A DNA stretch of 64,000 nt. It comes from Erythrobacter sp. EC-HK427. Lineage in GTDB: Bacteria > Pseudomonadota > Alphaproteobacteria > Sphingomonadales > Sphingomonadaceae. Location of the stretch: contig NZ_LR701479.1 in assembly GCF_902498745.1 (NCBI RefSeq), forward strand, positions 872,292-936,291, read 5' to 3'. This document shows positions 38,700-47,074 of this stretch, in pieces. The translations under genes were made by a program, and so were the position numbers. The first letter of the stretch is position 1. Each line of letters opens with the position of its first letter. The notes below the pieces were generated by a model. The model searched no databases. It had not been told where the DNA came from and saw only the letters and a program-made list of their open reading frames with translations.

Positions 38700-38753
38700 C
38701 AGCGCGGAGAACGGCTCGTGCAGCGCATTCACCGGCACAAAGTCGCAAACCGG

Positions 38754-39182
38754 TCAGGCGGCCACAACCTTCGCCGGATTGCCGCGCACCCGCGTGCCCG
38801 GGGCGACATCCGCCGTCACAATCGCGCCGGGATCGACAATCGCGCCCGCGCCCACCCGCACGCCGGGCATCACAATCGCACGAATGCCGATGCGCGCGCC
38901 TTCCTCCACATAGGTATCGAGATAGAGCCCGCGCGACATATCATGCGCAAGGATGACCGCGTAATCCTCCACCACCGCGCCTGCCGCGATGTGGATACCC
39001 TTGGGCCAGGTGCGGTCGATATGCGCAGTCGCGGCAATGCGCGCTGCAGGGTGGATATCCTGCCGCCAGACCCAGCGGCGCAGCAGCTTTTGCAGGCTGA
39101 GATAGGGTGATGCAGGGCCGAGCATCTGCCTGCGATATGCCCTTGGCCTGCGCGCTGCAAGCAGGCGGGGACGCATAGCCAT
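38754..39182 (-). CDS. Hexapeptide-repeat (WcaF/CysE-like) acyltransferase
   Basis: A 142-residue left-handed beta-helix acyltransferase. Hexapeptide repeats run through IDPTW-like segment IDRTWPKGIHIAAGAVVE, IGIRAIVMPGVRVGAGAIVD and end in RVRGNPAKVVAA, the usual closing motif of serine/colanic-acid type acetyltransferases. It is short for the family. The ATG at 39182 overlaps the start codon of the divergent plus-strand acyltransferase at 39181; ATG 39176 and 39125 are alternatives, none with a good ribosome binding site. It probably acetylates a sugar of the exopolysaccharide. Confidence 0.78.
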   Translation of the reverse strand: MAMRPRLLAARRPRAYRRQMLGPASPYLSLQKLLRRWVWRQDIHPAARIAATAHIDRTWPKGIHIAAGAVVEDYAVILAHDMSRGLYLDTYVEEGARIGIRAIVMPGVRVGAGAIVDPGAIVTADVAPGTRVRGNPAKVVAA

Positions 39183-39642
39183 GGCGAGCTTGCGGAATCT
39201 GCGCGGACTGCGGAAAATCCTGCTGTCGATGCGGCGGCTATACCTTGGCTGGCGGCACGGGATTGTGATCGCGCCGGGCACGCAAGTCTCCCTCTCGGCG
39301 CGCTTTTTTCCGGCGGGTCGTGGTTCGATCCGCATCGGCACGCACAGCCTTGTCGCCTTCCACACCGTGGTGATGGCGCGCGAGGGTGCCGTGACGCAGA
39401 TCGGCGCGAATTGCTTTATCGGCGGCGGCGCGATGATCCTTCCCGGCGTGCGTATAGGCGACAATGCGATTGTCGGCGCGGGCGCGGTGGTTTTCGACGA
39501 TGTTCCGCCGCGCGCCATGGTGCTGGGAAATCCGGCGCGCGTAGTGCGCACCGATCTGCAAACCGGTGCCTTTGGTCGTCTGCCAGAGGCCGATGCCAAC
39601 ACCCAGCGCTATTATCATGCAGCGGACACGGCAGATGGCTGA
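39181..39642 (+). CDS. Hexapeptide-repeat acyltransferase
   Basis: A 153-residue left-handed beta-helix acyltransferase. A basic N-terminal helix is followed by repeats (RIGTHSLVAFHTVVMAREG, IGANCFIGGGAMILPGVRIG) and the end motif VLGNPARVVRT. GGGGA at 39167-39171 supports the ATG at 39181. The stop lies eight bases inside the pyruvyltransferase gene. Together with the divergent neighbour it gives the locus two different O-acyltransferases, so the polymer is probably acylated at more than one position. Confidence 0.82.
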   Translation: MASLRNLRGLRKILLSMRRLYLGWRHGIVIAPGTQVSLSARFFPAGRGSIRIGTHSLVAFHTVVMAREGAVTQIGANCFIGGGAMILPGVRIGDNAIVGAGAVVFDDVPPRAMVLGNPARVVRTDLQTGAFGRLPEADANTQRYYHAADTADG

Positions 39643-40945
39643 GCCCGCCCCGCGATCCACGCCACGGTTCGGCCTGATCGGCACTTTCGATGTGGAGAAT
39701 TACGGCGATTGCCTGTTCGCGCACGTCTATGCGCATTTGCTGCGCGGGCATTTCCCGGAGGCGGAGATCAAGCTGTATTCGCCCTTTGCGCGGGCAGCGG
39801 AGATTCTCGATTTCGCGCCGGTGCACGCGCTGCCCGCAACGCTCGGTGAACGTCCCATCGCGGCGGATGCATTGATCCAGACCGGCGGGGAGACGCTTGC
39901 GGTGGGGCATTCCTCGGGGACTTACCTGCTGCCCGATAAGACGCTCAGCCACTATCTGCGGATGTGGCTTGCGCCCACCGTGTGGAACGGGCGCGGCGCG
40001 GCGCGCTTTTTCGCGCATGGAGTGGGGGTGCCACCGACGCTGGCGCAAGGGCTCGGGCCAACCGCGCGGGTGCTGCACAGTGCGGAGCGGGTGCGCGCAC
40101 GCGACGCGGTCTCGGCGCAGCATCTCGGCTGCGAAGTCGCGGTCGATCCGGTCTTCCTGCTCGCCGATGTGCTTGCAGCAGACCAATGGCAAGAACGGGC
40201 ACGGCGCGCTTTGCCAGCGGGAGCAAGGCCGGGTGATTACATCGTCTGCCATATCTCGCCGCCCTATGCCGAGGGGCAGGATGCGGTGTGGCTGGAGCAA
40301 GTCATCGCGCTGCTCCGGCGCACGGGCGGCACGGCGTTGCTGCTGCCCGTCTGCCATTTTCTGGGCGATCATGCGTATTTGCAGCTCGCCGCGAAGGCCA
40401 TCGCCCGCCGCGCGCCCGATCTGGCAGGGCGGGTAATCGCACCTGAGGCCAATCTGCGCCCCGTGCTTGATACCGCCGCGATCATTGCCGCTTCGGCAGG
40501 GGTGGTCACCTCCTCGCTCCACGCTGCGGTGACGGCGGCCGCGTTTGGCCTGCCGCTGGCGGTCTATCCGGGTCGCGGCGGAGCGCATGGCAAGCATAGC
40601 CAGACGCTGCTGGCCGCTGGGGTAACGGACGGGATTGCGCTCACCATCGGCGATCTCGACAACACCTTCGCCGCCTCGCAGGCGAGCGACCGCTTGGCGC
40701 AGACTTCCATCGCCCGGCAGCGGGCGAAGGAGGGCTTCGATGCGCTTTGCGCCGCCATCTCCGGCGATGCGCGGACGACCGGCCCTGTGGCAGAGGCCGA
40801 TCTCGCCGAACTGATCCGGCTCGATCGCGTGGCGATGACGCCCGCCGCAAGCGCGCGGCGCGCCTTGCGGCGGATCGCGCACCGCTTCCCGCACTTGCGG
40901 GCAGCGCGCTTGCGCCATTCCTTCGCGCGGCGATTGGCTGTATGA
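39635..40945 (+). CDS. Polysaccharide pyruvyl transferase family protein
   Basis: A 436-residue protein of the pyruvyl transferase family (PF04230). FGLIGTFDVENYGDCLFAH is the family N-terminus, and the C-terminal GVVTSSLHAAVTAAAFGLPLAVY motif with its conserved S-x-H lines the phosphoenolpyruvate site. It would add a pyruvate ketal to a sugar of the repeat unit, giving negative charge. The ATG at 39635 sits eight bases inside the acyltransferase gene, so the two are coupled. The wzy-like gene follows. Confidence 0.85.
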   Translation: MAEPAPRSTPRFGLIGTFDVENYGDCLFAHVYAHLLRGHFPEAEIKLYSPFARAAEILDFAPVHALPATLGERPIAADALIQTGGETLAVGHSSGTYLLPDKTLSHYLRMWLAPTVWNGRGAARFFAHGVGVPPTLAQGLGPTARVLHSAERVRARDAVSAQHLGCEVAVDPVFLLADVLAADQWQERARRALPAGARPGDYIVCHISPPYAEGQDAVWLEQVIALLRRTGGTALLLPVCHFLGDHAYLQLAAKAIARRAPDLAGRVIAPEANLRPVLDTAAIIAASAGVVTSSLHAAVTAAAFGLPLAVYPGRGGAHGKHSQTLLAAGVTDGIALTIGDLDNTFAASQASDRLAQTSIARQRAKEGFDALCAAISGDARTTGPVAEADLAELIRLDRVAMTPAASARRALRRIAHRFPHLRAARLRHSFARRLAV

Positions 40946-40963
40946 GCGGGCCGAGGTTTCCAA

Positions 40964-42310
40964 TTGCACGCAGCCACCCTTCCTGATCCCTATCGCCCTG
41001 AAAGCGGGCAGGAAGCGCAAGTACCCGCTGGCGCTGTACTAGGCGCGTGGCAGCGCATTCTGCCCGCCGTCATCCTGATCTATTCGGTAATGCTGTTTTC
41101 GCCCGAGGTGCGGATTTCCGCCGCCGGGCTCAATATCTATTCCTACCGCATGGCGATCCTGCCGCTCCTGGCGGTTGTGGTGCTGCGCTATCTGCGCGGC
41201 CATACGCGCTGGAGCCTGACCGATACGCTGGTGATGCTCGCCGCCATCTGGATGCTGGCCTCCTTCACCGTGCATTTCGGTGTGGGCGACGGGCTGGTGC
41301 GGGCAGGCGCGCTGGTGGTGGATTTTGCCGGAGCCTATTTTGTCGCGCGGATATCGCTGGGGCAAATGGTCGATTTTCGCCGCCTGCTGGTGGCCATCGC
41401 GCCCGGCCTTGCCGTGGCAGGCGCGCTGATGACGTTGGAAAGCGTCACCCACCGCTTGCTGGTGCGGCCGTTCTGGCGGGAGATTTTCGGGCCGTTGCCC
41501 GAATATTTCGCCGGTGAAGCGGTGGCCGATCTGGTTTACCAGAACGAGATCCGCCTTGGTTTGTTGCGCAGCTATTCGGTGTTCTCGCACCCCATTCTGG
41601 GCGGCGCGGTGCTGATCAGCGCCTTCCCGCTCTTCCTGTTTGCCGGGCTTCGCGGCTGGCCGAAGCTGGCCGGGCTGGGCGCGGCGCTGGCGGGCTTCTT
41701 CTCGCTTTCCTCCGCCGCCATTCTGGGACTGTTTCTGGTGCTGGGACTGGCAGCGCTGGAATATCTGAAGCGCAGCATTGCCCGGCTGCGCTGGTCCGCC
41801 ATGGCCGCGATCGGCCTCGTGCTGCTGCTGGCTGCGCAGCTGTCTACGGCGAACGGGATTGTTGCCGCGCTGTCCCCGTTCACGATCAATCCGGCAACTG
41901 CCTATATCCGCCGCGTCCAGTGGCAATATGGCCTCGACGCGGTCGAGCGGCAACCGGTGTTCGGCTATGGCTACGGGCTGATCGAGCGCGCCGCGTGGAT
42001 GACCGACAGCATCGACGCGCACTTCCTTGTACTGGCGATCCGTCACGGCATTCTGGTGCCGCTGCTGCTGCTGGTGGCGATGATCGGCGTGATGGTAACA
42101 GCGGGCCTGCGCGCCGGGCGCGAAGCGGAGCATCGCAGCCTGCTGGTCGGGTATAATTTCTGCCTGTTCACCCTGATCTTCGTCGGCATGACGGTGACCT
42201 ATTTCGGCGAATCGCAAATCTGGCTGATGTTCATTCTCGGCCTTGGCGCATCGCTTGTCGCGGTGCCGGCTCTGCCTGCGCCGCCTGCGCTGCCTGCGCG
42301 GGACGGGTAA
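40964..42310 (+). CDS. Wzy-like polysaccharide polymerase (O-antigen ligase family)
   Basis: A 448-residue membrane protein with about 12 helices. The frame opens only after the stop at 40943-40945 and has no ATG before the first helix, so TTG at 40964 with GAGG seven bases upstream is the start. A large periplasmic loop carries RRVQWQYGLDAVERQPVFGYGYG and DAHFLVLAIRHG, the O-antigen-ligase/polymerase pattern. In this setting, next to the flippase, it should polymerise the repeat units in the periplasm. Confidence 0.82.
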   Translation: MHAATLPDPYRPESGQEAQVPAGAVLGAWQRILPAVILIYSVMLFSPEVRISAAGLNIYSYRMAILPLLAVVVLRYLRGHTRWSLTDTLVMLAAIWMLASFTVHFGVGDGLVRAGALVVDFAGAYFVARISLGQMVDFRRLLVAIAPGLAVAGALMTLESVTHRLLVRPFWREIFGPLPEYFAGEAVADLVYQNEIRLGLLRSYSVFSHPILGGAVLISAFPLFLFAGLRGWPKLAGLGAALAGFFSLSSAAILGLFLVLGLAALEYLKRSIARLRWSAMAAIGLVLLLAAQLSTANGIVAALSPFTINPATAYIRRVQWQYGLDAVERQPVFGYGYGLIERAAWMTDSIDAHFLVLAIRHGILVPLLLLVAMIGVMVTAGLRAGREAEHRSLLVGYNFCLFTLIFVGMTVTYFGESQIWLMFILGLGASLVAVPALPAPPALPARDG

Positions 42311-42320
42311 ACCCGCCGCC

Positions 42321-43772
42321 GTGACCATTGCCCGCAACAGTTTGTATTCGGCTCTCGGCGCGGGGCTGCCGCTGCTGGTGACCATCATAACTCTGCCGCT
42401 GCTGATCGGCCAGATCGGGCTCGAGAGGTACGGCGTGCTGGCGATTGCCTGGCTCATCCTTGTTTTTGCCGGGCAAGCCGATTTCGGCCTTGGCTATGCG
42501 ATCACCCAGCGCATCGCGGGCGGCAAAGATGGCGCGCCGCCCGACATTGCCGTTACCGGCTTTGTCCTCGCGCTTGGCGCGGGACTGCTTACCGGGCTGG
42601 CCGGCGCGCTGCTTGCCTATCTCTTCTTTGCCCACGGCATGGCGTTGTCACCCGCTTTGCAGGCCGAGGTGCTGCACGCGGTGTGGATGATCGGCGCGGC
42701 GACATTGTGCGTCACGCTGTTCGGCTGGGCCATCGGCTGCCTTGCGGGGGAGGAGCGCTTCGGCGCGGTCTCGCTGCACACGCTGGTGACCAATAGCGGC
42801 CTGCAATTGCTGCCGCTCGCCGCTGCTTTCCTCATCGCGCCCGATCTTGCCACTTTGCTTGCCGCGACACTGCTCGCGCGCCTTGCCGGACTGGTGCTGG
42901 CGACGCTGTCGGTCTGGCGCGCCATGCTGCGCGAAAGCGGCGGCACTTTCTCGCGCGCCATTGCCGCCAAGCTGCTCGATTTCGGGCGCTGGATCATGCT
43001 GTCGACCATCACCAGACCGGTGATCACCATGGCGGACCGCTTCCTGATCGGCGTGCAATTGGGCGCGGTGGCGGTCGCTGCCTATAGCGTGCCGTACCAG
43101 ATCGCCAGCCGCACCCAGCTGGTGCCGCAAGCGGTGATCCGCGTGCTGTTCCCGCGCTTTTCCGCGCTCTCGCCAGAGGACGCGCTGGCGACGGCGCGCA
43201 AGGCGGTGGTGATGCTCGCCAATATTTCCGCGCCCTTCATGCTGGTGCTGATCTGCCTTGCCGATCCGCTGCTGCGGGCGTGGCTGGGGAGCGAGCTTGA
43301 CGAACGCTCGATATTGCTCGCCCGCGTGCTGCTGGCGGCGTTCTGGCTGAGCGGCGTGTCGGTGCTAGCGGCGACATTTATTCAAGCACGGGGCGAGCCG
43401 CGCTTCACCGCGCTGTGGCATTTGGTGCAAGTGCCACTGTTTGTCGCCGCGCTGTATTTCGTCGCGCCCGTCTGGGGGCTGGCGGGCTTCGCGCTGGTGT
43501 TCCTGCTGCGCACCGTGATCGACGCGGGCGTGTTGATGGCGAAAGCAGGGCTGGCCACTGCGCCAGTGTTGCTGCGGCTGGCCCCGCCCGCCTTCGCCAT
43601 TACCGCTGCGATGGCGGCGCACAGCCTGCTGACGGGATGGGAGATTTCGCTCGCCGCCGCCGCAATCGGGGGCGCGGGCAGCGCAGTGATCGCGCATTTC
43701 GCCAGCCCGCGCGACTATCGCGACCGGCTCTACGCGCTCCTGCGACTGCGCCGCCCTGTCTTCAGTCGCTAG
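42321..43772 (+). CDS. wzx: Wzx-type oligosaccharide flippase
   Basis: A 483-residue protein with 12-14 transmembrane segments of the polysaccharide-exporter (MATE-like) fold. It moves the undecaprenyl-linked repeat unit across the inner membrane. GTG at 42321 gives TIARNSLYSALGAGLPLLV, the usual N-terminus of this group; no strong ribosome binding site is visible. DFGRWIMLSTITRPVITMADRFL marks the start of the second half. The stop codon TAG is part of CTAG shared with the convergent spike gene. Confidence 0.88.
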   Translation: MTIARNSLYSALGAGLPLLVTIITLPLLIGQIGLERYGVLAIAWLILVFAGQADFGLGYAITQRIAGGKDGAPPDIAVTGFVLALGAGLLTGLAGALLAYLFFAHGMALSPALQAEVLHAVWMIGAATLCVTLFGWAIGCLAGEERFGAVSLHTLVTNSGLQLLPLAAAFLIAPDLATLLAATLLARLAGLVLATLSVWRAMLRESGGTFSRAIAAKLLDFGRWIMLSTITRPVITMADRFLIGVQLGAVAVAAYSVPYQIASRTQLVPQAVIRVLFPRFSALSPEDALATARKAVVMLANISAPFMLVLICLADPLLRAWLGSELDERSILLARVLLAAFWLSGVSVLAATFIQARGEPRFTALWHLVQVPLFVAALYFVAPVWGLAGFALVFLLRTVIDAGVLMAKAGLATAPVLLRLAPPAFAITAAMAAHSLLTGWEISLAAAAIGGAGSAVIAHFASPRDYRDRLYALLRLRRPVFSR

Positions 43773-45769
43773 GCCGCGACCGCACCTTTCGCAGCCAGCG
43801 CGCCACGCTTGCGGCGCCCCTGCGCCGTCCGCACCACGGCTGGCACCGGCGTCGCCAGCAAATCGCCGCGGGGCGCGAAATCGCCTGCCGCAGCGTCGGC
43901 ATAGAGCGTCATCGCATCCCCGCCCGCCGTGCTGGCCGTATCCGCAGACTTACCCGCCTCCACCGCGTGCACATGGTTGTTCGCCATCGCCAGTGCGGGG
44001 CTCGGCCCGTTCTGCCAGATCAGCGCGCGCAGCGAATTGTTCGCCACCAGACAATAGGGATCGACCGAAAGCCCCGCGCTGTTGATGCGCAAAACCTGCG
44101 TCGCCATCGTGTTATGCGCCACGACAAAATGGCTACGCGCGCCGCTCACCGCGCTGCCCAGATCGCTCGAATTGGGCGCATCGGTCTTGTTGTGGAAGGC
44201 ATTGTTGAGCACCAGCACATCGGCGAGCAATTGGCCGGGCAGGAAGAGGTTCTGCGTCACCAGATCGATGCCGATGTTGTCCGCGACCACGATGTTCTCC
44301 AGCGTCGCGGCGGTGCTGACCTGGCACCAGTCTGCATGGATATCGAAACTGGTATAGAGCCGCAGCGGCACCGGCCCGACGCTGCGCGGGGCAAAGGACA
44401 AGCCCTTGCCGCCATCGACGCCCAAAGCCTGCGCCGCGCGGCTATCATCGAGCACGCTCGCCTGCCAACCCGGCCGCGTATTGAGCCATGCCGCCACATC
44501 CGCCACACTATAGGCATCGTGCGCCAGAAAGGCGGCCTGGGTGGTGTTGATCTGCAGCGTCTCGGTCACCGCGCCATAAGTGATGGTGAGCAAATTGTTG
44601 CTGGAAATGGCGATGCTCGCCCCCGCTTCCAGCCCCATATAGGCCACCTCGAGCGCGGCAATCTGGTCAACATAGGCGCGGCTGTCATGGCCCAGTACAC
44701 GATTGCCGACCATGCAGAAGGCATCGTTGAAAATGTCCGCCCAGCACTCGCGCACCACATTGCCGCGCGCCAGCAGGCATTTGTCGAGACTGTTATAGGT
44801 GTGGGTGAAGGTGCATTCGGTGAAATAGTGGCTCCCCCGGATCAGCCAGCCGAGGAATGTGCGCGTCGTCTTGCGCCACAGCGCATAGGCGCCGCGCGAC
44901 TGGGTGAAGCGGCAGCCATCAAACCAGCAGCCGGTTAACAGCTCCAGCTCGTGCGCATTGGCAAAATCGACGGTGATATTCTCACCGCGCAGGCGCAGGA
45001 ATTCGATGAAGGGGCGAAACCGCACGAAGGAACCGCCATCGAATGCCGCCGCATCGGTGGAAATGACCACCGGCGCGCTCGCTTCGATTGTGCAATAGCC
45101 TTGCGGAGCATAGGTGCCCGCAACTGCGCCCAGTTCATAGGAGCCGCCTTGGGTAATGCGCAGCAGCGGATGGCCCGCGCCTTGCGCCTTGGCATGGCTG
45201 GCGGCGGCAATGCTGGTGAAATCGCCACTGCCATCGGCGCGGATGTCGAGCACAAGGTCATGCGCGCTAGGGGCAGGGAAGACGCTGTAAGGGCCGATCA
45301 CCCGCGCCTGCATAGTGGCATCGCGCGGCACCGCTTCGATATAGAGCAGCGCCTCGCCATGCGTGCCGTTGTTCGCCAGCTCGGCCCAATAGCCGAAATA
45401 GTGGACGCTCTTGCCGTTCGCATCGCGAAAGCTGTGCACGCGCGGCTCGGTCACATCCACGCTGGTGCCTTCGTAATGGAAGGTCACCTTGGCCAGCCCC
45501 ATCGTGTCGAACAGGCTGCCGCCATCATTCGCCCCGGCATAAACGCCGACGGTTAGCCTGCCGGTAAACCGCTGGCGCGGCGGCACCAGCAACCGACAAG
45601 CGGGCTTCGCTGTCGTGCGCACAGGATCAAGCGGGAGCGCGGCAAAGCCGCTCCCGGGCGCTCCGGTAAAGGCGGGCGCGGGGACGAGCGCAGGCAGCGG
45701 AGCGGGCCGCGCAGCCGGTCTGCCACCGCTGGTCGAAGGGCGCACGCCCAAGCCTAAGGCAGCGCTCAT
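43769..45769 (-). CDS. Beta-helix surface/spike protein, GhsB-like
   Basis: A 666-residue protein. The Pro/Ala-rich N-terminus is followed by a beta-sandwich-like part (residues ~60-190) and a long right-handed beta-helix with repeated N/D turns (ADGSGDFTSIAAASHAKAQG, LLARGNVVRECWADIFNDAF, LVANNSLRALIWQ). There is no signal peptide. It is coupled by ATGA to a GhsA-type spike base gene, the arrangement of the Rhodobacter gene-transfer-agent head spike genes rcc01079-rcc01080, so it is likely the fibre that touches the cell surface. A polysaccharide lyase or phage tailspike relative is the alternative. It sits within the polysaccharide locus. Confidence 0.6.
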   Translation of the reverse strand: MSAALGLGVRPSTSGGRPAARPAPLPALVPAPAFTGAPGSGFAALPLDPVRTTAKPACRLLVPPRQRFTGRLTVGVYAGANDGGSLFDTMGLAKVTFHYEGTSVDVTEPRVHSFRDANGKSVHYFGYWAELANNGTHGEALLYIEAVPRDATMQARVIGPYSVFPAPSAHDLVLDIRADGSGDFTSIAAASHAKAQGAGHPLLRITQGGSYELGAVAGTYAPQGYCTIEASAPVVISTDAAAFDGGSFVRFRPFIEFLRLRGENITVDFANAHELELLTGCWFDGCRFTQSRGAYALWRKTTRTFLGWLIRGSHYFTECTFTHTYNSLDKCLLARGNVVRECWADIFNDAFCMVGNRVLGHDSRAYVDQIAALEVAYMGLEAGASIAISSNNLLTITYGAVTETLQINTTQAAFLAHDAYSVADVAAWLNTRPGWQASVLDDSRAAQALGVDGGKGLSFAPRSVGPVPLRLYTSFDIHADWCQVSTAATLENIVVADNIGIDLVTQNLFLPGQLLADVLVLNNAFHNKTDAPNSSDLGSAVSGARSHFVVAHNTMATQVLRINSAGLSVDPYCLVANNSLRALIWQNGPSPALAMANNHVHAVEAGKSADTASTAGGDAMTLYADAAAGDFAPRGDLLATPVPAVVRTAQGRRKRGALAAKGAVAA

Positions 45770-46035
45770 GCGAGCGCCACGATATCGGCGGCGCTGGTGC
45801 CGGTCGCGCGCACCGCCACCGCGCGCACGGGCAGAATGCTGCCCGGCTGCACATCGCGGAAGGTGACATCCGCGTCATCATCCTGCGCCCGCAGCACCAA
45901 ATCGCCGCCCAGCCCGACATACAGCGCCTTCGCCGCAACGGGGAATGTGCCCGTATCATCGGGCTGCACGGCAAAGCACGAGCGGGCGGGCGCAGTAACG
46001 CTGTCGCTGGCGGCGGTGTAACGGTCTTCGGGCAT
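45766..46035 (-). CDS. Spike base protein, RCAP_rcc01079 (GhsA)-like
   Basis: An 89-residue protein starting at ATG 46035 with AGGAG eight bases upstream. The pattern DSVTAPARSCFAVQPDDTG, ALYVGLGGDLVLR, and the ending PVRAVAVRATGTSAADIVAL is that of the small spike-base family named after R. capsulatus rcc01079 and also seen in phage-like elements. It would attach the larger beta-helix fibre to a capsid. The downstream fibre gene starts inside its stop codon. No other capsid or tail gene is in the window, as in Rhodobacter, where the spike genes lie apart from the main cluster. Confidence 0.72.
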   Translation of the reverse strand: MPEDRYTAASDSVTAPARSCFAVQPDDTGTFPVAAKALYVGLGGDLVLRAQDDDADVTFRDVQPGSILPVRAVAVRATGTSAADIVALA

Positions 46036-46156
46036 GGTAAGGCTCCTTCGATCAAGCAGGCCGAGCGAGTAGCGATTCGCAAAACCTGTAGGAAAGCGCG
46101 AAATGCGAACGCGCGCGGATTGTCTCGCCCTCGGAGCACTCCTAGAACGAGGGGCC

Positions 46157-47074
46157 ATGGCCGAACTCACCGTCATTCTCGTCAGCTTCAACACGCGCCA
46201 GCTGACATTGAAGGCGCTGGAGACGCTGTTCGCAAATGCAGGCCGGGTGGCGATGGACGTGATCGTGTGGGACAATGCCTCGCATGACGGCTCAGCAGAT
46301 GCGGTGGCGCAGGCCTTTCCGCAGGTGACGCTGGTGCGCAGCGCGAAGAATATCGGCTTTGGCGCGGCGCATAATGCGCTGACCGGCCGCATCACCACCG
46401 ACCATCTGCTGCTGCTCAATTCGGACACCGAAACGCTGCCCGGCGCGATTGCCGCGCTTCTTGAGTTTGCCCGGACGAACCCGCAAACGGGCATTGTCGG
46501 CGGGCGGACGCTGTTTGCCGATGGCAGTCTCAATCCCAGCTCGTGCTGGAACCGGATGACGCCGTGGAGCCTGTTTTGCTCCGCCACCGGCCTCACCCGC
46601 CTTTTCCGCCATAGCGCGCTGTTCAACCCCGAAGGAATCGGCGGCTGGCTGCGTGACAGCGTGCGCGCGGTCGACATCGTGTCGGGCTGTTTCCTGCTGA
46701 TCCGTACCGATTTATGGCGCGCGCTCGGCGGATTTCACCCGCGCTATTTCATGTATGGCGAGGATGCCGATCTATGTCTGCGCGCCAAGGCCATGGGCTA
46801 CCAACCGATGATCACGCCGGCGGCGCAAATCGTGCATCTGGGCGGTGGTTCGGTGACCCAGCGGGAGGAGAAGATGGTGCAGCTGCTGCGCGCCAAGGCC
46901 AGCCTGATCCGCGACCATTGGAGCACGCCTGCACAGCCCCTCGGCCTCGCTCTGCTGTGGTTGTGGAGCGCCGCGCGGCGCATTGGATCGCTCGCCAGCG
47001 GGCGCGGCGACGCGGTGCTATGGCGCAATCTGTGGCAGCGGCGGCGCGAATGGCTGCGCGGCTATGGCGGCTAG
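46157..47074 (+). CDS. Glycosyltransferase family 2
   Basis: A 305-residue GT-A enzyme close to rhamnosyltransferases. ELTVILVSFNTRQLTLKAL opens the nucleotide fold, LLLLNSDTE holds the metal-binding DXD-type motif, and YFMYGEDADLCLRAKAMGY contains the ED motif with the catalytic Asp. CGAGGGG precedes the ATG at 46157. With dTDP-rhamnose made by the rml genes, rhamnose transfer is a reasonable guess. Its stop codon shares CTAG with the convergent GT4 gene. Confidence 0.86.
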   Translation: MAELTVILVSFNTRQLTLKALETLFANAGRVAMDVIVWDNASHDGSADAVAQAFPQVTLVRSAKNIGFGAAHNALTGRITTDHLLLLNSDTETLPGAIAALLEFARTNPQTGIVGGRTLFADGSLNPSSCWNRMTPWSLFCSATGLTRLFRHSALFNPEGIGGWLRDSVRAVDIVSGCFLLIRTDLWRALGGFHPRYFMYGEDADLCLRAKAMGYQPMITPAAQIVHLGGGSVTQREEKMVQLLRAKASLIRDHWSTPAQPLGLALLWLWSAARRIGSLASGRGDAVLWRNLWQRRREWLRGYGG

